Shown here: one piece after another, positions 46,583 through 59,600 of the stretch
Position numbering within the stretch: the first letter of the stretch is position 1
Layout of the letters: every line of letters begins with the position of its first letter
Assembly: GCA_963969365.1 (NCBI GenBank)
Contig: OZ017763.1
Span: 248,001 to 312,000 of the forward strand
Direction: 5' to 3'
DNA from: Asterochloris sp. CNOR1
Taxonomy: Eukaryota; Chlorophyta; Trebouxiophyceae; Trebouxiales; Trebouxiaceae
Length of the DNA stretch: 64,000 nt
Position numbers and translations under genes: made by a program
Notes under the pieces: model-generated
What the model was told of the DNA's origin: nothing
What the model saw: the letters and a program-made list of their open reading frames with translations, nothing else
Database searches by the model: none

Positions 46583-47164
46583 GACGTTGATTGAACGCTG
46601 CTGAACTGCTCGATCATTGAACACTGCTGATTTGCTCAGCGAGGGGCAGCCAGGCTGCCAGAGAGCTTCTAGCAAACAGCCATGCCACAAGTGAGAGGCC
46701 CCTCTTGTACCAATGTGCAGGCAGGCGGGTCCATGACATTAAGCAGAAGCACACTGTACAGCAAAGCAGCCCAGTGTCACCATAACCAGTTCCTGCACCT
46801 TGGGTGCATTGCACCGCAAACAAGTGGTGCAGGGCACCAGCTGGCAGGCCCTTGAGCACACTGGCTGTCGCTTGGTAGGGCCATCCTGAGCTGGCTCTGG
46901 CACCATTCTGTGGGCCCCTGCTGCAGTCTCCCGGGCCCCTGTATAGCTTCGTCATGGCAGCCTGCAGCAGTGCACAATGAGTAGCCAGCAGGAGCATGGT
47001 CATCCAAATGGCACATCCTGACGAGAAACCCTTTTGAGAACATGTGTGGTGAGAACATGTGTAGTGACTTTTGATCAAATGTCAGATGCATGTGGAAGAC
47101 CTACAGATGCAGTTAGTTATTCGATGTGCTCCCACGGTCTCCGGCGAGCTGCACAGCTGACCAG
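46583..47164. other. intergenic before the HAD gene
   Basis: 582 bp. Minus-strand frames here have no recognisable domain. A tandem copy of GAGAACATGTGT(G/A)GTGA is present at about 47036-47067. Confidence 0.4.
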
Positions 47165-49509
47165 ATGCACAGTACCGGGCTTAGGATCTCTTTAAGATCT
47201 TGCTGTCTCACATGTAGCTTTGCAGCTGCCCCTGCCTTGAAGCAGCCGCTGCTTTGCTCTGATCTGCGTAAACAGGACCACAGCACACCCCAGTTTAAGG
47301 CCCTCCTCGTAGACGCGGCCGGCACCCTGCTCTCACCTTCGGAGCCTGCAGCACAGGCAAGATCACCAGCACATGGCCACTTTGCGCCTTGAAAGATTAC
47401 CTGACGACGAAGCATGTTGCTACAGGTTTACTTGCGCTATGGCGCCAGGTTTGGAGTCACCAGATCAGAAGCTGAGGTCCTAGCGCACTTCAGAAGGCAT
47501 GCCACCCTCCTTTGCTACTCTTTGAGCCTTGCAGGCGCCAGATCTGAGCAACGCTTGATGCCATCATCCCTCATTCGCTGATTCTGCTTCCTGCTGTCCT
47601 GCCTTAATTGCCGTGGCACCTGTGAGGGTTCCACCCCACACCTGCCTGCAGGGCCTACAACACGCCCTGGGTCCTGACGCCACAGCGCTATGTTGGTGAA
47701 GGTCGCCCCTTTTGGTGAGGGGTGGCAGCAGTTTGCCAAGCCTTTGCACGCAACAGCCTCACCTGCATTCTCAGCCAAGGTCTTGAAGCAGTGTATGTAT
47801 CCTGCCAGGCAGAGAGGTGTGACGGCGCACTCTGACCTCTGCTTGTCTGATGTAGACCTGCAACGGTCGGCAGTCAGCATGCCATCTGCCTGCTGGCTCC
47901 GGAGCAGAGACACCATGCCCAAGGGTTGGCCACACACAGCCGAAGAAGAGCCTTGACTTGTGGTCCTGCGCAGATTTGTGCTCAGGTCACAGCCCACCAG
48001 AGTCTAGATGAGACACATGCAGTGCATTGTTGTTGGTATGCAGGCAAAGAGTGCACAGGGGTGCAGTCTTGAGACCCCACCCTGCCTGCTGCTAATTTGC
48101 CAGAGAAAGCAGCTGTCTGCATCTCAGAGCAGCCCATGTGTTGCAAAGCACGAGCACCACCATTGTCTTCAACTCTGGTACTGGAAGCACATTGTGAAAG
48201 AGTCCACAGGGTGCAGTGCTGAGAACTTGAAGCATTAGGCAGTAAGCTGCCTGACAAAGCAGCCCTACGTCGCAAGGCGTGACCACCACCAGTTCTGCTC
48301 ATGGTGCAGGAACCACATGGCGAAGGACTCCACATGCTGCCCAACTGCTGCACCAAGAGACCCCAACTGCTGCTGCTTTGCTGCAGAACGCAGGAGTCCA
48401 CATCACAGAAGCGTCCACCAGAATTGCCCATGCACTCACATCTGCATGGTGCTTGCAGGATCAGGGTGTTCTGTGCTTGTGCAGGAACCACATTGTGAAG
48501 GAGTCCACAGGGTGCGAGGATGTGGAGCTGGCAAACGATGTCTACGACTACTTTGCACGGCCCGAAGCCTGGACAGTCACCCCGGGCGCTGTCCCTGCCC
48601 TGCTTGAGATGAAGGCTGCTGGTGAGGGTGGCAGTACGTCAGTCACTCGGGCGCCACACAGACACACAGCTGCAGCTGTCACTCAAACCTGTGCAGGCTG
48701 CTGATCATGTTAGCGCCCTGTTGCAGGTGTCCGGATGGCGGTTGTCTCCAACTTTGACACGCGCCTGCGCCCACTGCTGCACTCCCTGGGCCTAGACTGC
48801 CTCTTTGACAGCTTGATCATCAGCGCTGAGCATGGAATCGAGAAGCCAAACCCCCGGCTGTTTGAGGCCGCCTGCGAGGAGCTGGCAGTGGACCCTGCTG
48901 ATGCAGTGCATGTGGGGGACGATCGTAGGTGAGGAAGGGTGGCTTCAAGAGAGTGGTGTAGGGCCCCACCAAGTGCCTGTAATGCCCACAGAGAGAAACT
49001 CATCCAAGGAAGGCCGGGTGGGGCATGCATGAAGACGGCTATGGGTGGTCTGAGCCACTGGTCATGTTGGGGACATGTATGAGGTCGCCTCTCAGAAGCT
49101 GAGGGTCAAGCTGGATGCAACACTGCATGTGCAGGCGGCCCACAGGTTGATTCCGCCTGCACCAACCAACCCTGGTTGACTTACATGCAGAGGGCCACTA
49201 TGCCTACCGTAACGGTCAGGCGGCCCCTGCACAGATGTCCTTCTAGCCATGGCAGCACACCGCCAGTATTGCCTACTCTGCGTTGGTGGTGCGCCCATCG
49301 CTGTGCTGTATCATGGCCATTAGCCTGCCCAGCGTGTGGTGAGCGCAGCTGAGCCTGAACCCCTGATGCTTGCCTGCAGGACTGATATCTACGGTGCGCG
49401 TGACGCTGGCTGCTATGCTTGGCTGTGGGGCGTGGACGTGCACAGCTTCAAGCAGGTTGCAAAGCTTGTCCTGCACGGCGGTGAAGTCAGCTCAGACGAT
49501 GAGGACTGA
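47165..49509 (+). CDS. HAD-superfamily hydrolase, HDHD3-like
   Basis: Exons 47165-47356, 47426-47496, 47652-47714, 48485-48621, 48727-48928, 49380-49509 give 264 residues in one frame. All HAD motifs are present: I DAAGT (second Asp of DxD replaced by Ala, as in many HDHD3 relatives), II SNFD, III the Lys of EKPNP, IV GDD. RYVGEGRPFW, W.HIVKESTGC and GCYAWLWGVDV are typical of the HDHD3 subgroup. Role: Mg-dependent phosphatase or related hydrolase with unknown substrate. The roughly 50 residues before motif I (Ser/Cys/Leu/Arg-rich) may be an organelle presequence. Introns 1 and 2 appear to be GC-AG (CAG|GCAAGA and AAG|GCATGC): no GT exists between 47357 and the next acceptor that keeps the conserved joins. 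The first exon start is the first in-frame ATG and is less certain. Confidence 0.9.
48039..48519 (+). repeat. three or more ghost copies of HAD exon 4 start
   Basis: The real start (GCAG|GAACCACATTGTGAAGGAG, 48481) is preceded in the intron by copies at 48181 (GAAGCACATTGTGAAAGAG, nearly intact), 48305 (GAACCACATGGCGAAGGAC) and 48039 (weak, AAGAGTGCACAGGGGTGCAG). Flanking CAAAGCA...GCACCACCA/GACCACCACCA blocks are shared too, so whole units of about 125-180 bp were copied. Confidence 0.85.
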
Positions 49510-50668
49510 AACGCGCCAGCGCAATTTTGTCTGCCCTCACCCAGCCCCAGCTTTGTACGTCTGCTTTGCAAGTGCACACGTGTAGACAGCTCAGCTCAGC
49601 AAATGTCTGCCCTGATTCATGCATGTTGCATGAAACTTCTTGCAGCAACTGCTGATTTTGATCAAGAGAGGCCCAGACATGCACATGCAACTCAAAGAGT
49701 GAGTTCATTGACCAGCCCAGATGCAGACCCAATATTGGAAGGCTTGCCTGATTTGCCGGCAGCAACAACATAGCCTGGACCGCAGTCCAAGCAGCTGCCT
49801 AGCTTGACTTTCAAGCCACCAACGGCAACCTGCTCAAAGCATGTCCAGGGTTTCTCTCGAACACACAGAGGCAGCATGTGAGCCCCACTCACAAAGGGTG
49901 TTGCCTCTGCCTCTGTGGCTGGCAGCAAACAATCTTTCGCAAGCTCCTGCTGTCCTCAAACTATAGTACATTACATGGACCTGCCTGGAGCCACCCAGTA
50001 ACTCGCTTAAACAATCTTTGCAACACCCAACAGCCTATAGGTAGCTACCTGGCCTCATGCATCTAAACTGCCTGTTCACTATGCAGAAGCAGGGTCCAGG
50101 GACTTGCTTATCACCTGGAATCATGGCAGGACTGTCTTTGGCAGGCATCTAGACAGATCATCATCAGTCAAGAGGGCCACGTGTAGCTGGCTTCTGATGG
50201 GCCTACCATGCTGCTCAGTTTGAAGTGGTTGTTGATGGTGCCATCGTTGCTGTGCTTGACATGAGAGGCAGATATGCATGGCTGGCTGGGCACACTGGCA
50301 CACACTAGGCCCGGCAACGTTTACATAGAGCAATGACAACACCAGGGACACTTTCAAGCAATCTCTGCGGCAGTGCAACAGGATCAGGTACAGAGTAAAA
50401 ACTGAGAGAGGTCTGATGGTCTTCCCATCAAAGCAGGGTCCATGCATCTGCCTGTGGCCTGAAGCAAGCTGCATGCATCTGTCGATTGGCTAGAGAACAA
50501 ATCGAGGTGACAGAGACGGTGTTGACTTGGTTGCTACCAGTTCAGGCTGCGAGCCTCTATTGTCAGCGGTTCTGCCGCCGCCTGAGCAGCTTGCAGCACG
50601 CAGCACTGCCTGCTCCCCCGCAGGCAGGGTGCCAGCAGCTCAGTGTTGCCCGGATGAGGCGCAGGCCA
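49510..50668. other. convergent intergenic region, HAD / eIF3a
   Basis: 1159 bp between facing stop codons. No domain or RNA gene recognised; 3' UTRs expected at both ends. Confidence 0.45.
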
Positions 50669-53600
50669 CTACCAGCGGCTGCCGCCGCCACGCGGCGCTG
50701 CGGGAGGAGGGGCGCGCCGGTCGTCGCGCCTGTCGCGATCATCACGGCGGTCGTCACGCGGCCGGTCATCGCGCCTGTCCCCAAAGGCACGTGGCCTGCA
50801 GCAGGGCAACATAAGTTTCTGAGTTCTCAGATCTGGGGCTGGCTTCTTCTGTGTTGGCTATCATCTTCATCCCTGCAATTAGGGGCCTGCAACAATATGT
50901 GCCTGTGATGACTGATGCCCAGGCCCCATCCAGCTGCTGCCATGACCTTAAGCGCCTCAGTCCAGTCAGGTAGACCTGCCTGGACCTCTTGCTATTGACA
51001 ATAGCAAGGTGACACAGCCACACCAGCACTCCCCACACAGTGAGGTAAGGGCTGCTCACGCCCCCCCAGTTGTAACTTGCTCTGCACTAGTGTTCCCTGA
51101 GCAACCTTATCCATTGAGGGATAAGGAGAGTGCGACGGATTCCTGTATTATCTTGTGGGAATGCAAGCCTGGCACAGCAGTCCCAGGCAGCCTCTGGTTG
51201 AACAGTGCTCACCTGTAGGGCTCACGCTCTCCGCCAGCACGGGGCACAGGCGCACGCTCCTCACGAGCTGGGGGCGGAGCTGCATCGCGGGGGGGCTCGG
51301 CGCCCTCCCTCGAGCCGCGCGGGCGCCACTTGTTGTCGCTGCCAGCTGCAGGGGCAGGGCAGGGCGACTGTCACAATGTTGTGCTGACAGGTCATCTGCG
51401 GCCACTTGTTTGGCGCGCCAGCTGTAGGGGCACGGCAGATGAACCGTCAAAGCGGTGTGCTGAGTACGGTCACGTCAGTGACGGCTGCGTGTGGACCGCT
51501 TGTTGTTGCTGCCAGCTGCAGGGGCAAGTCAGGTAGGGACCTGGCAGACTAGTCTGCAGAGGGCGCCCACACAAGCCAAGGCGCCTGGGGCCGAGTGGAC
51601 GAGAGGTGACAGCATCAGCACCAGGCTGGCAGGAGGCTGCCACCCTGCTTTGTCAAGATGCTGCTAGGTCTGCTCAGACATGTGCAGGCCTCTGCAACGG
51701 TGCGCAACTTGGAGCTGGTCGATGCCTCGCTGCCAAGCGGAAAGATGCAAATGTTGGCCTCCTGAGCACGCTACTCGAGTCTGTCACCAGCAAGGCCACT
51801 GCAGCCCTAACAATATGGCAGCTCCATAGGGACCTACAAACGTCAATCGGCCTGGCCGCCGCAGCCCTTGCCAGACCCTGACTCCCCAGTACATTGAGCT
51901 CGTATCACTGAAGCTGCTGGGTGATGCCCGTGTAAATAAAGGCAGCTCACCTGCGGGCGCTGCGCCCGGCCCTGTCGTCCGGCTGGGAGCCCAGGCAGCC
52001 CTCTTGTCATCCTCTGCTGGGCGCTCCCCCTGGCGGGCCTCAGCCCTCTCGGGCCGGTCAGCACCAGCTGCAGGGGCCCCCTCACGGCGGCCCCACCGGC
52101 TGGGCTCCTGCAGGAGATGGTGTGGGTCGTCACATTTGGGTCTTGAACGCCTCGCCCAAAAGGGCATCCTGGCCTGCCACCTGCTGCTCACTGCAAGGGT
52201 CAAGGGCCTGGACATGGCGGGGCAGTTCGCCCAGTTGGGGCGGTGTCCTTGGACGCAGCAGCTTGTCATATGTCAGGCAGGTTGTGGGCCCAGTAGCAAG
52301 GAAGCCGGCTCACAAAAGAAGCCAGGCTGTCCTGCAATCTGCTGGGATCATCGAAGGCCAAACGCCTGGGGCAGGACAGGTAAGGGCAATGGATTCAGTG
52401 GATGCGTGAGAGGGGGGGCTTTGCAGCATGGTCTGGGCCTGCTGCTTCACGAGTGCAAAGTCAGGTGTGCAGGGCAGCTGGCCATTGCCTCAGCCCCTGT
52501 TTTGTTGAGACTTTTTAACAAGGTGAGGGTGCTGCATCTGCAGGCAGCTGGGTGCCAGATGCACCTGCCGGCAGCGACAGCTGCATGTCTTGCCTTAGCA
52601 ACTGGGGGCACATGTGACTCATCCCCACAGACTTCTGATGCAGGACACAGTGGTGCATTGCAGCAGATTCCCCACACAACATTGTATTCACAATGATTTT
52701 GGACCTCGCCCTGCCAGCCTGTGTGCAGCAGCACATTGCCCAGGCAGCAAGCTCACCTCGCCCGAGCGGGCCGGAGGCGCCTCCTCGCGTGCCCGCGCAG
52801 AGGGAGGGGCGTAGCCGCCTGTCCGACGTGTGGGGGGCAGGTAGCCACCGCCGCCGCCGCTGGGAGCTGCTGTTGCTGCTGGGGCAGGGCGGCGCAGGAT
52901 GGCCTCTTCCCTGTCCTTCTTCTGCAGGCAGAGGAAGCAGTTCTTTGAGACCAGAGATGACCTCTACTATGTGCTTATTGTGCAGGCACGTGTGCTGAGG
53001 ACCTCCTTCACACACACACACAATGCAATTCGTGCTTGTTGAAACTATCTGCTGACAAGAGTGCAGATGCTTGGCCTGCAGACTGGCCTCGTTCAGGCTG
53101 GGGAGTGCAGTGCGCAGCAAGAATGGAGTGCAGCTAGCCAAGCTTTGAGACCTGCAATGCGCACCCACTGTCATAGCTGCCCTTTATAGCTGCCAGGCAC
53201 TTCGCCAGCTGACCTCCGCCATGCAGTAGTTCAGCAGGCAGTCCTCACGTCGCTCTCTGTGCTGGCGATGCTCCTCAAGCAGGGAGAGGCAGCCAGCCAT
53301 GCTTCCCTCCTGGGCTGCTGTGGCTTGTGAAGACACCGGCAACAGGACTGGGCTGTGCACATTTGTTTCAACTCACTGCTCGCTCCTCAATTTCCTTCTC
53401 CCTCTGGCGCTGCTTCTCGGTGGCCTCCTCCAGCTTGCGCAGACGCTCTGCCTCCTGCTCCTTCTTCAGGTCAGCCTCTCGCTGCATGCGCTCAGCCTCC
53501 TGGCGCATCTCCTCTTCCTCTTGCTGCAGCAAAGGACGAATGCTCAGGGGAAACGACGGTTGAGACTGGGGCACATAGGTGCTGGCTGCGCTCAGCATCC

Positions 53601-56600
53601 TGCTGCCTCTCCTTCCTTCTCCTCGCTGCAGAAAAGGGATACTTCAAGTGGTCTCTCCTGCACCAAAGCTTGTGGACAAGGCCCCCTGGCACACTGCTGC
53701 ATGTTTGCCTTGTACACTGATGGCGATGTGCGTACGCTGGCGGTAGGGTGCACAGGTTAGCTGTGAGCTGAGGGTAGTTGCATGAGTGCAGTGCTTGCCC
53801 TCAGCCGCCTGGCACAGGCACTCCTCATCATGCTGCAGCAGAATTTTGGTGCACTCCCTGATCAAAAGTGACTAGGAGGGTTGAGGGACACTTGTGCTGC
53901 ATGCCCTCATTTAGTTACTAAAGCTCTGCTCACAACTCCACCATCATAGAGCCATCATTCCACATGTGCTCCCTACTGCATGATTTTCTTGACTCAAAAA
54001 TTGGACTAGCGGTTGCATGCATTCAGTCACAGAGGATCTCACCTCGTGCACAGCTGACATGACATCCTGCTTTTCAAGTCGTCAAACATGTCGCATGTGG
54101 AGGCCATGCGGCCAAGTGCTGCACACCTGGCTGCCAGCGCATGCCCCAACCTGCAGCCATGCTCCTCTACCTGCTACCAGGCCCATTGCCACAAATAGTG
54201 GCCACCAGGACAGCCCAAGTAGGAACAAGTTTGAACTGTGCACCAGGGCATCCACCCACCTCAGCCCTGCGCTCCTCAATCTGCACCCGCACACGGCGCA
54301 CAAACTCGCGCTTGCGCGCAACGTCCCTCTCGTGGCGACGCATGGCCTTGCGCTCCTCAATCTCCTCCTCACGGGCCCTCTGCAAGATGGTTGAGCTGGG
54401 GGTCAGTAACAGGCCTAGGCTCTTGTGGAAGATGTCAGTGGACAAGATTGTGCTGGAAATGTACAGATGGGAGGGACGGCAGCAGCGTGACGCATCATGC
54501 GGCACAGGCCCCATGTGCCGTCGTGCAGCCATCAGCACATGGGGCGCTGCATGACCCCTGAGTGTCTCTTGTGTCATGCAGGCGTGTGGTGCTGGCACAG
54601 CAATTGCCGGCAAGGTGGCTGCATGCCCAGAGCTGCTGTGCCAGGGCTGTGCTTGCTTGCCACTATCGACCGACAAGCTGCAGGCTGCTCGACCCACCCT
54701 GAGGGCACCAGAAATGTTGCACCGCTGAAGTTGCCATGATGCTCTGTGGAAAAAACAGTGTAACTAGCCACAAGAAACTCCCACACTCCCATAAAGGCTG
54801 GTGTGAGTGCCGCAGCGAGCTGGGATTTGGCCACAAAACGGAACCCACCTCGAGATCAAACAGACCTGTCTGCCTGCTGCCTCATGGTCTGCAACCGAAC
54901 TACTTCTGGCTGGGTGGCAACCCTAGCAGTCACAGGATACTTCCTTTCAGAAGCAGGCTGGGCCTGCCCCAGACATCTGCCAGCCTAGAGCACTTCAATG
55001 GGTCCTCCGCCTGCCCACCTTGAGGTCGGCAAATTCGTCAGCCCGCCGCTTCATGATCTGCTGCTGGAAGTCCTCCTTGTGAGGCAGCATCTTAGCCAGG
55101 CGGTCCTTGGCCACCTTGGCTGCCTCCCAATCTGTCCTGTGCTGGGCTGCAAATTGGCGCCGCTGCTGTGCAAACTCCACCTCGTCCAGCTGCAGGGCAC
55201 ACAGCGAATGCAGTCAGCATCGTGCATTGATTCTATGGTGACCATGCTGTGCCTCTACCCCACAGGGGCGGCCAACCACTGCCCAGGCAGCAAGGTGGCC
55301 TGCCTCCACATCCACCCCTGCACCACCTCATAGCCCCTGTTGAAGAACCAGAGAGGACAAAATTTGGTTTGAGATTGAAACAAACCTTGAGGGTTTCCGT
55401 GCCTGCTTGTGCTTCAGCAGCAGGTAAGCTGCCATGCTACCTCATCTCCCGCCCTGCACCATGCTGGCTGCCCCTTGCCGCCAACAGCATGAGGTGCAAC
55501 ATTGGGGGCCCAGGCACGCTGCTCCTGGAGCAGAGGGCTCCTCCAATGCAGGACAGGAGCATGCATAGCCTGACAAGTCTCACCTTGAGGCTCTCAGCAT
55601 ACTGCTCTTGCAGCAAAGGGGCCTCCACCTCCCGGCGTGCCCGCTCCAGGTGGTCCATGCGCTTGATGGTCACCTCCATACGCTTGCGCTGCTCAATACG
55701 CGCCTTTTGTTGCTCCTCCATGGCTTCCTGCAGCACACAGTGCACAACATGGCTGTCAACGAACGCTCCTGGCAGCTCAGTCGAGTCAGCAGCTGCCCAG
55801 GGCGGGGGTGTGCCTGCTGCTGCTCAAGTGGTTCCTGCAGAATCAAGTACAGCAGAACCCCTTGATGGCACGCTCAACTCAGCAGCTGCTTTAACACCGC
55901 TCTGTGCGCACGTTCCACTGCATCTCCATGGCTTCCTGCTGGTGGCCGGAGCAGAGATGAGCTACATGCAGAAGGATACGCACCAGGCAAGCTCGGGCGT
56001 TCGGACCTCGGTGCTCTTTTTTGCAAATGCCTCATCATACAGACAGGCCCCCACCGTCTGAGCTGCTCTGCCATCAAGGCCTAGAGCAGAGCAGCCAGCA
56101 TTCGTAGCAAGATATATTGGATGGGCCAGCATGCTCAGGTTGACAGCTACTCACTACAAAATTATGTATGTCTTGCTAGCAGCTTACCAGTACAGCGGGC
56201 TGCAGCTGCCCTTCATCACAAAACAGAGCTGCAGCATAACCTCTGTGCTGAGCACGTCACGGCACAAGCGGCCACAGCAAGTTGCTGACTGACGCTACGC
56301 CAGATGGAAAGAGCACCTGCGTCCCCCAAAGCAAGGACCTGAGGATTGCCTGGCTGGCTTTGATTGGCGGCACGGCATTGCCACTGCTTGCCAGCATGGG
56401 TGAAATCATGGACCCAAACCCTGTGCCCCAGGGCCCACCTGCATGAGTGCCTGCTTGTCCAGCTTCTCGCCATCCTTGCGTGGGCGCCGCTTTCCCGCAG
56501 CCTTGGCCAGCAGCTCCTCAGCCTCCTGCAGTAGTACGTAGGGCAGCTGGTGAGACACATGCTGGCTAACGTCAGATAGTATTGCCCATTACGGCAGTCA

Positions 56601-59600
56601 GCTCTTGCTGGTGGGACGACGTATATGACTGCATATGCAGTTGCAGGCTGTACAGCAACAGGCTGAACATGGGGTACCAGGTGCGTCAGATGGTGGCTGG
56701 TCTCAAGAGCATGGCTGCGGATCCGGCAAGAAGCAGTCAAGCAGACCTGATTATGAGCAGTCGGTGAGCCACCCGCTTTCCAGAACCTCAGGCATGGATA
56801 TGGCCTGCCGAATTGCATGAGAAATCAGACCAGCAGGTTAACCCCAGAATATGTGCCTGCTAACTGCTACTGCCTTGGGTCTCCGTGCCTACAATGCCTT
56901 GAGCACAGGATCTGTGTGAGAATCTGACCTCACCTGCAGCTCCTTCTCCTCCAGCTCGCGCTTAATGCGATCTTCCTCACGCTTGATCCTGCAGGCAGAC
57001 ACTGCCAGGGTGATTTTCGATGAAGTGTAGTGTTGCACTCAAGGACAGCTCAGCTTGGGTATGTCACTGGCCTGCTCTCTTCAGACATTATGTCTAGTCA
57101 GGCATTTGTCTGGCAGCTTGCACACGATGCCTAAGACGATGCAGCACCTCTTGGTGGCCTGCTCTGACTGTCCTAGATGCTGCAGCATGGTAGCACCTGC
57201 AGGCTGATCCCCATGCAGCCATGCTAGGCCTTCAGCCCTCCTAAAACAACCATCAGAACTCTGCCTGACAGGCTTCCCTGCCCACTCACAAGGGTCACAT
57301 CTTCCTGCATGAAGCACAAGCCCAATCTGCCATTCCAAACCTCCTGATGTCCTTCCCCAAACGGTGCAGTCGCCCAAACACTGCAATGGACTCACATGTC
57401 CTTGCGCCGACGCTCCTCCTCGGCCTGCTCTGTTGCCTTCAGCTGCATCATGCGCGAGCGCTCAGCCTCCTCCTCAGCCTGCATGAGACGGCGCTCTGCC
57501 TCCTCCTTGCGGCGCTCGATCATCAGCTTGCGGGCGTTGGCACGCACATTGTCCTGTTGGGCAGACTGCAGCGCCTGCTGGATGGCCTGCAGTGCATTGG
57601 AGCATGGACTTAGCAGGGCAGCTGCTTGGCCTGCAAGGGATTGAAGCCAGCTTCACAAACGTCTACTTTCGAGATATTGATGTGATGACTCTGTTCGCAA
57701 GACATCTGTTGGCCTCCAGTTTGATGCCCCCACGCCTAAAGAGATATGCTTGCAAAACCAGAAAGGGCATCTGCATGCGCCTTGCCATGAGTCGATGAAA
57801 AGGGCTTTGTGCAGCACAGACTGTCACAACACAGCTCTCACCTTGTCATGCCCAAAGTCAGCACAGCCCCCCGGCTGAGCGACTGTTATCTGAACGCGTC
57901 TGGCCATGTGATCTTCATACCGATCAGAGCAAGTCTTGGCATGATGCCGACCCCACACAGCTACTGAATTGATAAGGAGCCTGTGATCTGTCCTGCCTGA
58001 AGCAGATAATCCTCCGGCTGAGTCACTGTCACCTGGATGCGCCTGACCTCGTGGTCCTCTGGCCGGTCAGGGCGAGTCATGGTCAGTGCGCGGCTGAGGC
58101 GCTTGGACAGCGTGCTCAGATGATCCTGCAGCTGCTCAGACTCCAGCTGGGGCGCCCCAAAGTGCACTGTTCCATTCCTGTGGTCAATGCGGACCTGCAT
58201 GGCACAGGCAAGTAACGGTGCTGAGCTTGTGCATCACATTTGAGCATGGGGCAGCTGCAAGCAAACTAACAAACCCTGCCAAGGCACACCTGATAATTAG
58301 CCTCAGGCTAGTGGACTCGGCAGTGTCAGTGCCAGGCATGCTGCCAGGAAGCATTGGCTCTGGTAAGAGTGGATGGGCTACAGACGAGGCCTGCTGGATT
58401 GGCAGAGGTAGGCACACAAGTGACCATGACACGCCCAGGCAGGGGCCCCACCTGCAGAAAGTCATGCTTGACTGCGTCCACAATCAGCTGCTCCACATCG
58501 CTGAAGCCCATGAAGGGCACCAGCGCCTCCAGACTGTCGACGCGCATAACTGAGTACACCTGGCTCAGCTGCTGAAGCAGGCGCAGGACAGCGACCTGCT
58601 GCAGGCTGGCCGTGTACTGCTCCAGGCCAACATCCACCACTGGGCTGGCGCCTGCAGGGCAGTGCAGGCAGTTGTCGGTGAGGCCGGCCTCAGATGATGC
58701 AGCAGGCTTTGGACAGCTACCTGCTGCAGGCTGGTTGTGTACAAGGCCAGCATCCAACACGGCGCTGGCACCTGCAGGGCAGATGCCATGCGGGCTTGAT
58801 GGCATGCCACTGCACCTGCAGGTGCACACCTGTGGGGAAGATGCCACTTAAGCAAAGCTGCTTGGAGGCCTGATCAGCATCTGCAGCCTACACCTGTGCA
58901 AATGTGCACTGCAGCTGCAGCTGATCACCAGCATCTGCCCTGACGTGGGTGTGTCGAAAAAATGGGCTTGACCGCACGTCAATGCATCTGAGCATCAAAT
59001 GCAGCTCTGCTCTTCCACACCAGCACCAATTCGTACCCCCCTCTTGTGCAGGACTGACCCGAGCCACGTTTCAGTAGACCACTCATCATCGTGCGGAGCA
59101 GCTGCACTTCCCAAATTACATCACCCACTGAAGGTGCCCACTGACAGCTCCAGAGACTACCCACCTGACATGGGCTTGGACAGGCCGCCCAGCGTCTCGA
59201 GCAGCGGCTGCAGGCGGTGACACAGCTCCAGGGGCACAAAGTCGCCCTCCAGAAGAGTCAGGATCTGCTTGATCTCATCTGGCACCAGGTTGCCCACACC
59301 CTTGGAGGCCAGCTCCCCCACGAGGGCTGTGCGGGCCAGCACATTCCTGCAGGCACGCCGTAGACAGCACCTCAGCTGGCTTGACTCGGCGACAGCAGGC
59401 ACCAGCTTGCCCATGCCCCTCAGGCCAGCCCCCACACTGGGTGTGCTGACTGAATGCATGCCCTTACATGAGAGGGAAGACGCACCTCAGCGCAGTTGTT
59501 GTGCAAGATGAATCAACTGGCAGGTTCCCACAACCACCTGGCAGGCCAGCCTCCCCAAAAGGATATGGGAACATGCCCTGATAGCCCCGCATGAACCCAC

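Noticed and set aside
58865-59160. Possible extra eIF3a exon between the PCI blocks
   Set aside because: The flanking exons already join in phase 1 with family-consistent sequence; no conserved block is seen here.
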